Source: CAYLSO01 sp964386525
GTDB lineage: Bacteria > Eisenbacteria > RBG-16-71-46 > DASYSL01
DNA: 12,246 nucleotides
NCBI GenBank assembly: GCA_964386525.1
Contig: CAYLSO010000294.1
Coordinates: 1-12,246, forward strand
Direction: 5' to 3'
Shown here piece by piece: positions 1-5,925 of this stretch (the first letter of the stretch is position 1; each line of letters opens with the position of its first letter). A program made the position numbers and the translations under genes. The notes below the pieces were generated by a model. That model was given only the letters and a program-made list of their open reading frames with translations, did not search any database and had not been told where the DNA came from.

Positions 1-186
1 GAACTTGAGCGCGATGTCGCGGTCGAGCCGGGAATCGCGCGCCAGGAAGACCTCGCCCATGCCGCCGGCCCCGAGCCGCCGGACGATGCGGTAGGGCCCG
101 ACCTCCGTTCCGGGCTGCAGGCTGCCGGCGGGCGCGGCGCACCCCGCGTCAGAGCCCGGGAGTTTCTTCTTCTGCGGTCCCCTCAA
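1..186 (-). CDS. Ser/Thr protein kinase, N-terminal part (gene runs off the left edge)
   Basis: This is the start of a eukaryote-like (PknB/Hanks-type) serine/threonine kinase that phosphorylates proteins. Positions 120 down to 1 encode the first part of the N-lobe: a 'VGPYRIVRRLG' strand, the glycine-rich ATP loop GAGGMGEV, and 'RDIALKF', whose lysine is the VAIK ATP-binding residue. The sequence ends there at the window edge. The start is uncertain. There is no ATG or GTG in frame before the glycine loop. The only ordinary candidate nearby is TTG at 186, preceded by GGAGAG, and it overlaps the end of the upstream small gene by 38 bases. A rare CTG at 120 sits roughly where related kinases have their Met. 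The kinase identity is secure. The start, and whether the gene is whole, cannot be judged here. Confidence 0.82.
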   Translation of the reverse strand, partial: MRGPQKKKLPGSDAGCAAPAGSLQPGTEVGPYRIVRRLGAGGMGEVFLARDSRLDRDIALKF

Positions 187-352
187 CTTCTGCGCTCTCC
201 ACCGCTGCCGGCTCCAGCTCTTCGGGCTGCTCCGAATACTCGGCTTTCCCCTGCTTGCGCACCCGGCGCTCCTCGCGCTTGGCGGCGGCGCGGGCAAGGC
301 GCTTCTGCTCCTTCTGGCGCTTGAGGAATGACGGTCTTTGCTTTCCTGGCAA
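149..352 (-). CDS. Small basic/acidic hypothetical protein (67 aa, KRQKEQ type)
   Basis: This is a small protein with a strongly basic N-terminal half (RPSFLKRQKEQKRLARAAAK, then repeated Arg/Lys) likely to form a charged helix, followed by an acidic Glu-rich tail ending at 149. It resembles short conserved hypothetical proteins with a 'PSFxKRQKEQxR' start seen in several bacterial phyla. Their role is not known to me; nucleic-acid or ribosome association would be a guess. I chose the TTG start at 352 because GAGGAG lies 6 bases upstream and the protein then begins just before the conserved segment. Upstream ATG 433 and TTG 556 would add low-complexity Gly/Arg sequence and run into the pepD promoter. 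The next gene on the strand is the kinase, which may overlap its end. Confidence 0.55.
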   Translation of the reverse strand: MPGKQRPSFLKRQKEQKRLARAAAKREERRVRKQGKAEYSEQPEELEPAAVESAEVEGTAEEETPGL

Positions 353-448
353 GTGGGACTCCTCTCGTTGGGGCGCGGCGCTCCGGCGTCGGGCGCCGGA
401 CGCGGGCCGCTGGCTCGCTACGGAACGCCGCATTATGGCAGATTCCGG

Positions 449-479
449 CCCGCCAAGTCTCCCGCCAAGTCTCCCGCCA
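449..479. repeat. Short tandem repeat, 12-bp unit, about 2.6 copies
   Basis: The unit CCCGCCAAGTCT occurs at 449-460 and 461-472, followed by a partial copy from 473. It lies in the intergenic region upstream of pepD, between the two divergent transcription units. No function is evident; slippage is the simple explanation. Confidence 0.7.
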
Positions 480-516
480 CGCCCCCCCCGCGCGCCGTGC
501 CCCCCCACCGCGCCTG

Positions 517-525
517 TGCTAGAGT
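517..525 (+). promoter_or_regulatory. Candidate extended -10 element upstream of pepD
   Basis: TGCTAGAGT matches the extended -10 pattern TGnTATAAT at TG and at four of six hexamer positions. It ends 30 bases before the pepD ATG. I see no good -35 box in the very C-rich sequence upstream, which is compatible with an extended -10 promoter but leaves this tentative. Confidence 0.35.
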
Positions 526-555
526 CAGCCGAACCCTTCCCAAAGGAGCCTCGCA

Positions 556-2007
556 ATGGCCGGTGCGATCGACGGGCTCAAGCCCCCCCTCTTCTGGAAG
601 TACTTCGCCGAGATCTCGCGCATCCCCCGCGGCTCGAAGAACGAGCGGGCCATCTCCAACTACATCGTGGCGACGGCGCGCAAGCTCGGCCTGGAGTTCC
701 AGCAGGACCAGGCGCTCAACGTCGTGGTGCGCAAGCCGGCCTCGCCGGGGCACGAGCGCGCCGGCGGCGTCTGCCTGCAGTCGCACCTCGACATGGTGTG
801 CGAGAAGCTGCCCGCCAAGCAGCACGACTTCCTCAAGGATCCCATCACCCTGGTGCGCAGGGGCGACGTGCTGACCGCCGACGGCACCACGCTGGGGGCC
901 GACAACGGCGCCGGCGTGGCCTCCTGCCTGGCGGCCATGGAAGACAAGTCGCTGGTCCACGGGCCACTCGAGCTGCTCTTCACGGTGGACGAGGAGACCG
1001 GGCTCACCGGCGCCAACAACCTGCAGCCCGGCTTCGTGAAGAGCCGCGTCCTGCTCAATCTCGATTCCGAGGAGGAAGGCGAGCTCTACATCGGCTGCTC
1101 GGGCGGCATGGACACCGTCGGCGTGTGGAAGCTGGAGCGCGACGAGCCGCCGGCCAACAGCGTGGGGCTCGAGGTGAAGGTCGCCGGCCTGCGCGGCGGC
1201 CACTCCGGCCTGGAGATCGACAAGGGACGCGCCAACGCCATCAAGATCGCCAACCGCGTGGTGATGAAGCTGGCGGAGTCGGGCGGGCGGCTGGCGCGCT
1301 TCGACGGCGGCAGCAAGCGCAACGCCATCCCGAGCTACGCCACCGTGCTCGTCTGCGTGCCCAAGGCCAAGCTGGCAGAGGCGACGGCGGCCGTGGCGGC
1401 GATGCACGAGACGCTGCGCACCGAGTTCGCGATCGGCGAGCCCGACCTGCAGATCGCGGCGACCCAGCCCAAGGGGCGCGCCAAGGTCTTCAAAAAGAGC
1501 CTGCAGAAGAAGCTCTCGCAGGTGATCGCCGGGCTGCCGCACGGCGTCATCAAGATGAGCGCCGAGATCTCGTGGCTGGTGGAGACGTCCACCAACGTGG
1601 CGGTCATCGCCACGGGCCGAAGCGGCGTAACGCTGATGACCAGCCAGCGCAGCTCGGTGGCCTCGGAGATCCTGGAGATCGCCTACGGCGTGCAGGCCGT
1701 GATGGAGCTGGGCGGCGGGATGGTCAGCCACTCGGACGGCTACCCGGGATGGAAGCCGAATCTCGGCTCGCCGATCCTCAAGACCGCCAAGCAGGTGTAC
1801 AAGGATCTCTACGGCAAGGTGCCCGAGGCCAAGGCGTGCCACGCGGGGCTGGAGTGCGGCATCATCGGCGACAAGTATCCCGGCATGGACATGGTGTCGC
1901 TGGGGCCGACGATGGCGGCGGTGCACTCGCCGGAGGAGAGGATCTACGTCGAGACGGTGCCCAAGTACTGGGACTACTTGGCGGCGATCCTGAAGAAGTT
2001 GAGTTAG
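556..2007 (+). CDS. pepD: Aminoacyl-histidine dipeptidase (cytosol non-specific dipeptidase), M20C family
   Basis: This is a 483-residue metallopeptidase that hydrolyses dipeptides such as Xaa-His in the cytoplasm, probably for peptide salvage. The family normally has about 480-490 residues, so it is full length. Visible active-site elements are QSHLDMV (Zn ligand H77, catalytic-site D79), GADNGAG (bridging D116), VDEETGLTG (catalytic E146, Zn ligand E147), NLDSEEEGE (D170) and a C-terminal AAVHSPEER with ligand H457. The lid/dimerisation domain contains 'RGGHSGLEIDKGRANA' around residue 200. There is no signal peptide. The ATG at 556 is preceded by AAAGGAG at a good spacing. The gene appears monocistronic: divergent from the small gene at 149-352 and ended by a strong hairpin at 2039-2068. 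All key residues are present, so it should be active. Confidence 0.95.
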   Translation: MAGAIDGLKPPLFWKYFAEISRIPRGSKNERAISNYIVATARKLGLEFQQDQALNVVVRKPASPGHERAGGVCLQSHLDMVCEKLPAKQHDFLKDPITLVRRGDVLTADGTTLGADNGAGVASCLAAMEDKSLVHGPLELLFTVDEETGLTGANNLQPGFVKSRVLLNLDSEEEGELYIGCSGGMDTVGVWKLERDEPPANSVGLEVKVAGLRGGHSGLEIDKGRANAIKIANRVVMKLAESGGRLARFDGGSKRNAIPSYATVLVCVPKAKLAEATAAVAAMHETLRTEFAIGEPDLQIAATQPKGRAKVFKKSLQKKLSQVIAGLPHGVIKMSAEISWLVETSTNVAVIATGRSGVTLMTSQRSSVASEILEIAYGVQAVMELGGGMVSHSDGYPGWKPNLGSPILKTAKQVYKDLYGKVPEAKACHAGLECGIIGDKYPGMDMVSLGPTMAAVHSPEERIYVETVPKYWDYLAAILKKLS

Positions 2008-2038
2008 GGAACAAGCAGCCGCTCCGCCGCATCGCACG

Positions 2039-2068
2039 AACGGCGCCGCTCTCAAGAGCGGCGCCGTT
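2039..2068. terminator. Strong hairpin terminator between convergent pepD and hicB-like gene
   Basis: A perfect 13-bp stem (AACGGCGCCGCTC paired with GAGCGGCGCCGTT) has a 4-base TCAA loop. It lies 31 bases after the pepD stop and 37 bases after the end of the opposing hicB-like gene. The terminal AA/TT pairs give a short T run on both strands, so it probably works in both directions. Confidence 0.85.
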
Positions 2069-2105
2069 TCCATCGCCTGGCGTTGGCGGGTGACCGACCG
2101 GGTTT

Positions 2106-2381
2106 CTACGCCGCCACCTCGAGGGTCGCGTAGACCTCGATCCGTCGCGCGTCGCGGCGGGGCGTCACCACGCGGCGCCGTGGGGCCGGGATCTTGAGCC
2201 CGTCCTCTCGAAGCCCCTGTAAATGGAGGGCGATGGCCTCCTGCATCCGGCGCAGGGTGGTTTCGAGGGTCTTGCCGGTGGCGACGCATCCGGGCAGATC
2301 CGGCGCGGATGCGCCCCAGTCGCTGTCGACATCCTTCGAATCGCCGTCCGGCGGCCTCTCGGAGAACTGGCTCCCCATCAT
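2106..2381 (-). CDS. hicB: Orphan HicB-like antitoxin with atypical N-terminus
   Basis: The core 'APDLPGCVATGKTLE...MQEAIALHLQGLREDG' is the HicB antitoxin fold, which normally binds and neutralises the HicA mRNA interferase and represses its own operon. The usual N-terminal beta strand before 'GxYAPDLPGC' (a sequence like MKYxVVIEK) is absent. Instead the first residues, MMGSQFSERPPDGDSKD, come partly from an 84-bp repeat found again at 11414-11497. There is no HicA-like gene on either side: pepD converges downstream, and upstream is a hairpin and then an unrelated secreted protein. The N-terminus therefore appears to have been replaced, and the protein may be non-functional. The ATG at 2381 is the first of two adjacent ATGs, and no clear Shine-Dalgarno is visible. 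The 20-residue C-terminal tail is basic. Confidence 0.65.
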   Translation of the reverse strand: MMGSQFSERPPDGDSKDVDSDWGASAPDLPGCVATGKTLETTLRRMQEAIALHLQGLREDGLKIPAPRRRVVTPRRDARRIEVYATLEVAA

Positions 2382-2448
2382 CGACTCATTTCGAACTCTG
2401 TGTCTGGCGCCGCCGAGGGAGGTTCGGACGGTCTTCGACGACGTGCGG
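2365..2448. repeat. 84-bp dispersed repeat, copy 1
   Basis: This segment, starting AACTGGCTCCCCATC on the plus strand, recurs in the same orientation at 11414-11497 with roughly 85-88% identity; the central 60 bases are the best conserved. It covers the start of the hicB-like gene and its upstream region. It has no recognisable gene product and no obvious terminal inverted repeats. Possible identities are a mobile-element remnant or a shared leader/promoter region. Confidence 0.75.
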
Positions 2449-2476
2449 CCGCTGACGTTGGCTAGCTAGGTCGGGC

Positions 2477-2504
2477 GGGGTCCCGAAATCTCCGCCGGGA
2501 CCCC
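2477..2504 (-). terminator. Hairpin, probable terminator of the 2522-3130 gene
   Basis: A perfect 9-bp stem (GGGGTCCCG paired with CGGGACCCC) has a 10-base loop and begins 17 bases after the stop of the secreted-protein gene on the minus strand. No T tract follows, so termination efficiency is unclear. Confidence 0.5.
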
Positions 2505-2521
2505 ATTCTCTCCGGCCGCGC

Positions 2522-3130
2522 TCAATCGGCGCCCGCGCCCGCCAGGATGGCGAGCCCAAGCGTCGCCAGCACCGCCGGAGGGGCGAGGAAGGAATCGAAC
2601 CGCAGCCCGATGCTGAAGGAGTTCCGGGCCGGAGCAGAGTCTCGGGTGAACTCGTAGTCCCAGCCGCCCGTGATCGAGAACAGGTCCCAGAAGTTGACTG
2701 CGGCCGACGCCGCCAGGCCCTTGAGGCCCATCGGGGGGTCCCCCGGACCCAGCAGCGCGACCCCGGCGCCGGCATCGATCGCCACTCCCGATCCAAGCCA
2801 GCAGCGGGCGCGCGGCATGAAGGTCACCAGATAGGTCCCGCCCTCGCTGCTCGTCGTCGCCTGGGCCGCGAGCCCCCAGCCGATCTTCCCCGGTGGCGCG
2901 TTCCGAACGAAGCCGAGCGCCACCGCGTAACCCAGCGCTTCGTGATCGATCTCGTCGGTGCCGACGCGCGGACCAGCTTCCGTGATCAGGCTGACCGTGC
3001 ACTTGGGCGGCGGCGCACCGCGCCAGCGGAAACGCTCGTCCGCATCCGCCCGGAAGGCCCAGAGCGTGGCCGCAAGAACGCCCAGGGCCGGTACCAGGGA
3101 CCGTATGGCGACCGACGGACGCGGCCTCAT
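2522..3130 (-). CDS. Secreted hypothetical protein, possibly a small outer-membrane beta-barrel
   Basis: This 202-residue protein has a clear signal peptide: an Arg-rich start (MRPRPSVAIR), a hydrophobic core (SLVPALGVLAATLWAF) and a cleavage site near ADA. The mature part has alternating polar/hydrophobic, Gly-rich strands such as 'GYAVALGFV', 'GWGLAAQA' and 'FSIGLRF', typical of small beta-barrels, then a hydrophobic, non-aromatic end. I do not recognise a family. The ATG at 3130 was preferred over an upstream start at 3181 because it places the signal peptide at the terminus; AGAGG lies about 10 bases upstream. Its start is 7 bases after the stop of the DUF1801-like remnant, so it may once have been translationally coupled to that gene. 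A hairpin follows it. Confidence 0.6.
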   Translation of the reverse strand: MRPRPSVAIRSLVPALGVLAATLWAFRADADERFRWRGAPPPKCTVSLITEAGPRVGTDEIDHEALGYAVALGFVRNAPPGKIGWGLAAQATTSSEGGTYLVTFMPRARCWLGSGVAIDAGAGVALLGPGDPPMGLKGLAASAAVNFWDLFSITGGWDYEFTRDSAPARNSFSIGLRFDSFLAPPAVLATLGLAILAGAGAD

Positions 3131-3137
3131 GGGCGGC

Positions 3138-3311
3138 CTACCTCTTGCGGGCCCGCTTTGCGGCCTGACGTGCCCGCGCATTCTCCCGGTTCTGACGCAC
3201 GCGCAGTCGCGCGATCCTCGCGATCAGGCCGCAGGGGAACCTCTGGGCGAGCGGGAAGCGCAGATTGCTCTTGGGTCCCACGTACCGGGCGAGCTGGGCC
3301 CGAAGCGCGGC
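3138..3311 (-). pseudogene. 3' remnant of a DUF1801/YdhG-like protein
   Basis: The reading frame encodes 'ALRAQLARYVGPKSNLRFPL' followed by 'GLIARIARLRVRQN' and a basic Ala/Arg/Lys tail. This matches the C-terminal pattern of DUF1801 (YdhG-type) proteins, in which 'GTIRFPLDxPLPxxLIxxIVxxRVxEN' is usual. The N-terminal two thirds of the domain is missing: upstream of about 3311 the frame has Pro/Arg-rich sequence without homology that I recognise, and only a TTG at 3389 could start it. It is best read as a truncated remnant. The family assignment is by motif resemblance only. Confidence 0.5.
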
Positions 3312-3431
3312 ATCGCCGCGCCTCTGGCCTGTCGATCCCTCCGGCGGCTCGGGTAGCCAGCAGCGGTCCGCCGTACGCCGCCACGTCAAGCAGGGACCTG
3401 CCCGGCGCGCAGCCGCACGCCTCGCCGGCGC

Positions 3432-3926
3432 CTAGTAACCGAAGCCGACACCCCAGGTGAGCAGGAAGTCGTGCGGGCCCGACGTTCGCCACATCGCCAG
3501 CCGCGCGCGCGCTCGCGACGCAAGCGATCTGTGCTTCCACGCCCGCATAGGTCCGGTCGACCTCCGCCGCCCAAGGAGTGCCCCAGGTCCGGAGCAACGA
3601 CGCCTTGAGGCTCATCCCGGCCCCCTGGGCGCCGCTCTCCGACCGCAAGTTCCACCAGGTGTAGCCGAGGTTCACCCGCCCGCCTCCGATGCCGCTCTCG
3701 AACTCGAGCACGGGACCGTGGGAGTCGAAGAAGCACATCCAGCAATTGCTCGATGCATAGTCGAGCATAGCTCCGGCCGTCAGCGCCACCTTCTCGGGCG
3801 TGCCCGCGTGCACCCCCCAGACGGGCACGAACTCGCCGCCGGCCGCCACATCGCCGACGCAGAAGCCGGCCATCAGGGCCACGGTCGCGAGCCCCGCGCA
3901 GAGGGCCTTGAATGCGACGTCACGCC
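3432..3926 (-). pseudogene. Frameshifted secreted beta-barrel-like protein, 5' end fused to a kinase fragment
   Basis: From 3900 down, the frame encodes a hydrophobic signal-peptide core (ALCAGLATVALMAGFCVG, then a DVAAGG cleavage region) and a mature protein rich in beta-strand patterns (FVPVWGVHAG, GGRVNLGYTWWNLR, TYAGVEAQIA). The frame then degenerates into Arg/Ala-rich sequence. A one-base shift in the GGG run at 3478-3480 restores 'GPHDFLLTWGVGFGY' and a TAG at 3432, an aromatic-terminated end typical of outer-membrane barrels. Upstream of the signal peptide the frame reads LGRDVAFKAL, which is kinase sequence, up to the CTAG where IS1380 begins. The native start codon is absent, and a GTG at 3882 has no Shine-Dalgarno and would cut the signal peptide. 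The frameshift could be a sequencing error; the lost start could not. Confidence 0.65.
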
Positions 3927-3930
3927 CTAG
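3927..3930. repeat. Target-site duplication CTAG, left copy
   Basis: CTAG immediately precedes the left inverted repeat and recurs right after the right one at 5616-5619, as expected for a 4-bp IS1380-family duplication. In the unbroken kinase-like reading frame it is the leucine codon CTA plus G of 'TRLG'. Confidence 0.85.
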
Positions 3931-3948
3931 CCCGGTTTATTCGTGAAG
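3931..3948 (+). repeat. IS1380 left terminal inverted repeat
   Basis: CCCGGTTTATTCGTGAAG matches the inverted right end CCCGGATTATTCATGAAG at 16 of 18 positions. Confidence 0.9.
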
Positions 3949-4143
3949 TCCAAGTCTGAGGCCCTGGGAGAGTACACGCAACGGCATGGGGAGGGCGGAG
4001 TGGGTTCACTGGGCTGCCCAGAGTGTGCTCCGGGTGGTCCACTTGTCGATGACCGGGACGCTCTGGTTGGTCGGCGAGCCATCGAGGCGGACCTTCCCCG
4101 AGGGGGTCGGCAGCGGAGTGGAGGGGAGGAGGCGCGGGCGCGG

Positions 4144-5520
4144 TCAGCCGACGGCAGCGCCGAGGCTGGCGGCGATGCGTTGCCAAGGAACGAGGAAGGG
4201 GAACGAACGCGGCAGGTGCAGGACGACGCGGCGCACGGACACCGTGACTTGGACGCCGATCTTGAGCAGGTGCTCGCGCAGGGTGGCGACCTGAGCGCGA
4301 GCATAGGAGGTCCGGGCGGCCCGGCGCCGCAGCTCCTGCAGGAGCACGTAGGCGGCGGCGATCAAGAGCACCCGGAGTTGGTTGGCCCAGAAGCGCGAGC
4401 AACTGGTGCGTCCGAGGGCCAGGCCGTGGTCGAGTTCCTTGATGCGGTTCTCGACGTCGCCGCGCCGGCAGTAGGCCCGCCGGTAGACCCACTCGGCGAG
4501 GTGGGGCAGGTTGGTGACCAGGAAACGGGGGTTGTCGCGCGGCTTCTTGCCGGGAGCGCGCACGACTTCGGCCTTGAACACGACGCGACGCCGATGGGGC
4601 CAGGTGCGGGCCGCATACCAGAAGCTGGAGTAATGCCGCTCGCTGCGGCGGCTACGCCGGGAATGCTGCCGGACTTTGCGCAGGGCGGGAGCCGCGAGGC
4701 GCCGGAGCACGGCATTGGCGCCCATTCCCACCACGTAATCCGCGCCCTGGTCCTCGAGCAAGTCGAACAGTTCCGGGCTGGCGAAGCCGCCGTCGAGACG
4801 GACGAACAGGCGCGCCTGGGGAAACGCTCGACGCAGGCGGGGCAGCAGGCGGCCGAGGAGGCCGACCACGCCCCGTTGCGTGGGGGCATTGCCGGGACGC
4901 AGCACGGCGGCGACCAGGTACTGTTCGGGCTCCTCGTCGAAGCTGACGAAGCCCAGCAGCGGCAAGTAGCACCAAGTGTCGTAGAAACCGTTGAAGAAGC
5001 TGAGCTGCTGGGCCCCATGGGTGGGATCATCGGTGACGTCGAGATCGACGCTGATGGTATGGGCCCGGCCGCGACGCCGGCGGCGATGCCCCTCGATCAC
5101 GGTGTCGGCGAGGGCCTCGCTCATGCGCAAGAGGGCCTGGCGTCCAACGCCGTTCTCGAAGCGCGACAGCGTCGGTTGCGAGGCCAGCGCGGCCCCGCTC
5201 ACCGGGTCCCGGCCCACCAGCAGCTTGTGGATGGGATCATCGGCCAGGCGGGCGGCATCGTTGGCGTCGGGGTAGCCCAGGGCGATGGCGAAGATCCGCT
5301 GCCCGAGAAGTTCCTCGAGTTCGTGGGTGACCTTGCTCGCCTGGCGGCGGTCATCGAGAGCGGCGCGCAGGCGCTCGATCAGACCCAGCCGGCGATCGGC
5401 GGCGCGCAGCAGCACCGCCCCGCCATCGGAGCTGCCCCGCGGCTGGTCGAAACGAGCGACGATGCGCTTGGGAAAAAGATCCTGGAAGGAGACACAGGCT
5501 GTTGTGGTAGAGTCGCGCAT
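4144..5520 (-). CDS. IS1380-family transposase (458 aa)
   Basis: This DDE transposase catalyses excision and insertion of the surrounding element. Its N-terminal region includes 'SQPTLSRFENG' (about residues 114-124), a typical IS1380/DDE_Tnp_1 segment. The catalytic acids are probably D159 in 'SVDLDVTDDP', D243 in 'FVRLDGGFASPELFDLLE' and E357 in 'YCRRGDVENRIKELD'. The length is normal for the family and there are no stops or frameshifts. The start at 5520 has GAGAGGG seven bases upstream and lies about 80 bases inside the right end of the element, leaving room for its promoter. It is likely functional. Confidence 0.93.
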   Translation of the reverse strand: MRDSTTTACVSFQDLFPKRIVARFDQPRGSSDGGAVLLRAADRRLGLIERLRAALDDRRQASKVTHELEELLGQRIFAIALGYPDANDAARLADDPIHKLLVGRDPVSGAALASQPTLSRFENGVGRQALLRMSEALADTVIEGHRRRRRGRAHTISVDLDVTDDPTHGAQQLSFFNGFYDTWCYLPLLGFVSFDEEPEQYLVAAVLRPGNAPTQRGVVGLLGRLLPRLRRAFPQARLFVRLDGGFASPELFDLLEDQGADYVVGMGANAVLRRLAAPALRKVRQHSRRSRRSERHYSSFWYAARTWPHRRRVVFKAEVVRAPGKKPRDNPRFLVTNLPHLAEWVYRRAYCRRGDVENRIKELDHGLALGRTSCSRFWANQLRVLLIAAAYVLLQELRRRAARTSYARAQVATLREHLLKIGVQVTVSVRRVVLHLPRSFPFLVPWQRIAASLGAAVG

Positions 5521-5597
5521 GCGAAGGCCCTCTCGTGTGGGAACAAGCGGCTACAGACAACCGCTTTCTACCACACAGGGGGCCTTCGTACTTCAAC

Positions 5598-5615
5598 CTT
5601 CATGAATAATCCGGG
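5598..5615 (-). repeat. IS1380 right terminal inverted repeat
   Basis: CTTCATGAATAATCCGGG is the inverted partner of 3931-3948, with 2 mismatches in 18. Confidence 0.9.
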
Positions 5616-5619
5616 CTAG
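5616..5619. repeat. Target-site duplication CTAG, right copy
   Basis: This is the second copy of the 4-bp duplication flanking the IS1380 element, partner of 3927-3930. Confidence 0.85.
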
Positions 5620-5715
5620 CCGCGTATCGCGAGCGCGATACACCTCGCCCATCCCGCCGGCGCCTAGCGGGGCGAGAATCTTGTAGGGACCGAGGGTGGT
5701 GCCTGCAGTTAGCAT
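5616..5715 (-). pseudogene. Ser/Thr kinase 5' remnant (33 codons), cut by IS1380
   Basis: The ATG at 5715 begins MLTAGTTLGPYKIL, continues through the ATP loop LGAGGMGEVY, and ends at 'RARDTRL' exactly where the IS1380 element starts. AGGAGG lies 11 bases upstream, so the initiation region is intact. Beyond the IS the frame resumes as GRDVAFKAL and then passes into a signal peptide instead of the kinase lobe, so the kinase was already truncated before the insertion. The 100 bases are 87% identical to those of the second remnant (11111-11210). It lies 16 bases after the stop of another kinase's tail, which shows that two kinase genes once stood head to tail. Confidence 0.85.
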
Positions 5716-5731
5716 CTGACTCAGCGCCTCC

Positions 5732-5901
5732 TCACTTCAGCCCCTCAACCAGGTAGAGGTCAGTGAATGAGCGCGCGTAGTCGAACGCGTAGGACTGGCC
5801 ATCTGGGCTAATGGCCACATTGGCGTTTACAAGCGTGAGGCCTGCGGGATCGGCAAAGCTGATGGCCTTCCAGGCCGACCTCCTTCCAGTCTCCAAATTC
5901 A
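5732..5901 (-). pseudogene. 3' remnant of a PD40-propeller Ser/Thr kinase
   Basis: The frame 'LNLETGRR..WKAISFADPAG' followed by 'ISPDGQSYAFDYARSFTDLYLVEGLK' and a stop is the characteristic C-terminus of kinases whose periplasmic part is a PD40/TolB-like beta-propeller; the ending 'xDLYLVEGLK' is distinctive. Only the last 55 or so residues remain. Everything upstream is cut at the left end of the ISL3 element at 5902. Because the IS transposase ends in ATGA, an ATG at 5929 inside the IS opens a 65-codon frame that runs straight into this tail, so a fragment could still be translated. It would have no kinase domain. Confidence 0.82.
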
Positions 5902-5925
5902 GGCTCCTCTCACAATTCCGTGGGC
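5902..5925 (+). repeat. ISL3 left terminal inverted repeat
   Basis: GGCTCCTCTCA, then a 3-base mismatch, then TTCCGTGGG, paired with the inverse of 7261-7284: 20 of 24 positions match. The repeat ends directly at the transposase stop codon. Confidence 0.88.

Larger units (their letters stand above)
3931..5615 (-). mobile_element. IS1380-family insertion sequence, complete (1685 bp)
   Basis: The element has matched termini, one transposase gene on the minus strand and a CTAG target duplication. The size fits IS1380 elements (about 1.7 kb). The transposase is uninterrupted, and the perfect CTAG duplication suggests a recent insertion with no later rearrangement. The 200 bases between the transposase stop and the left end hold no gene. 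It sits inside the chimeric kinase/secreted-protein reading frame and separates that frame into 5616-5715 and 3432-3926. Confidence 0.93.

Noticed and set aside
255..2289. Very long open frames on both strands across pepD
   Set aside because: They are rich in Arg, Gly and Ala with no family motifs, as expected for shadow frames in high-GC DNA, while the frame 556-2007 has every M20C motif and a good ribosome site.
2106..3130. A HicAB-type toxin-antitoxin pair
   Set aside because: The upstream gene encodes a secreted protein with a signal peptide, not a small HicA dsRBD-like toxin, and a hairpin separates the two.
3943..5619. A 558-codon plus-strand frame spanning the IS1380 element
   Set aside because: It is the complement of the transposase gene and runs through both inverted repeats; no homology pattern.
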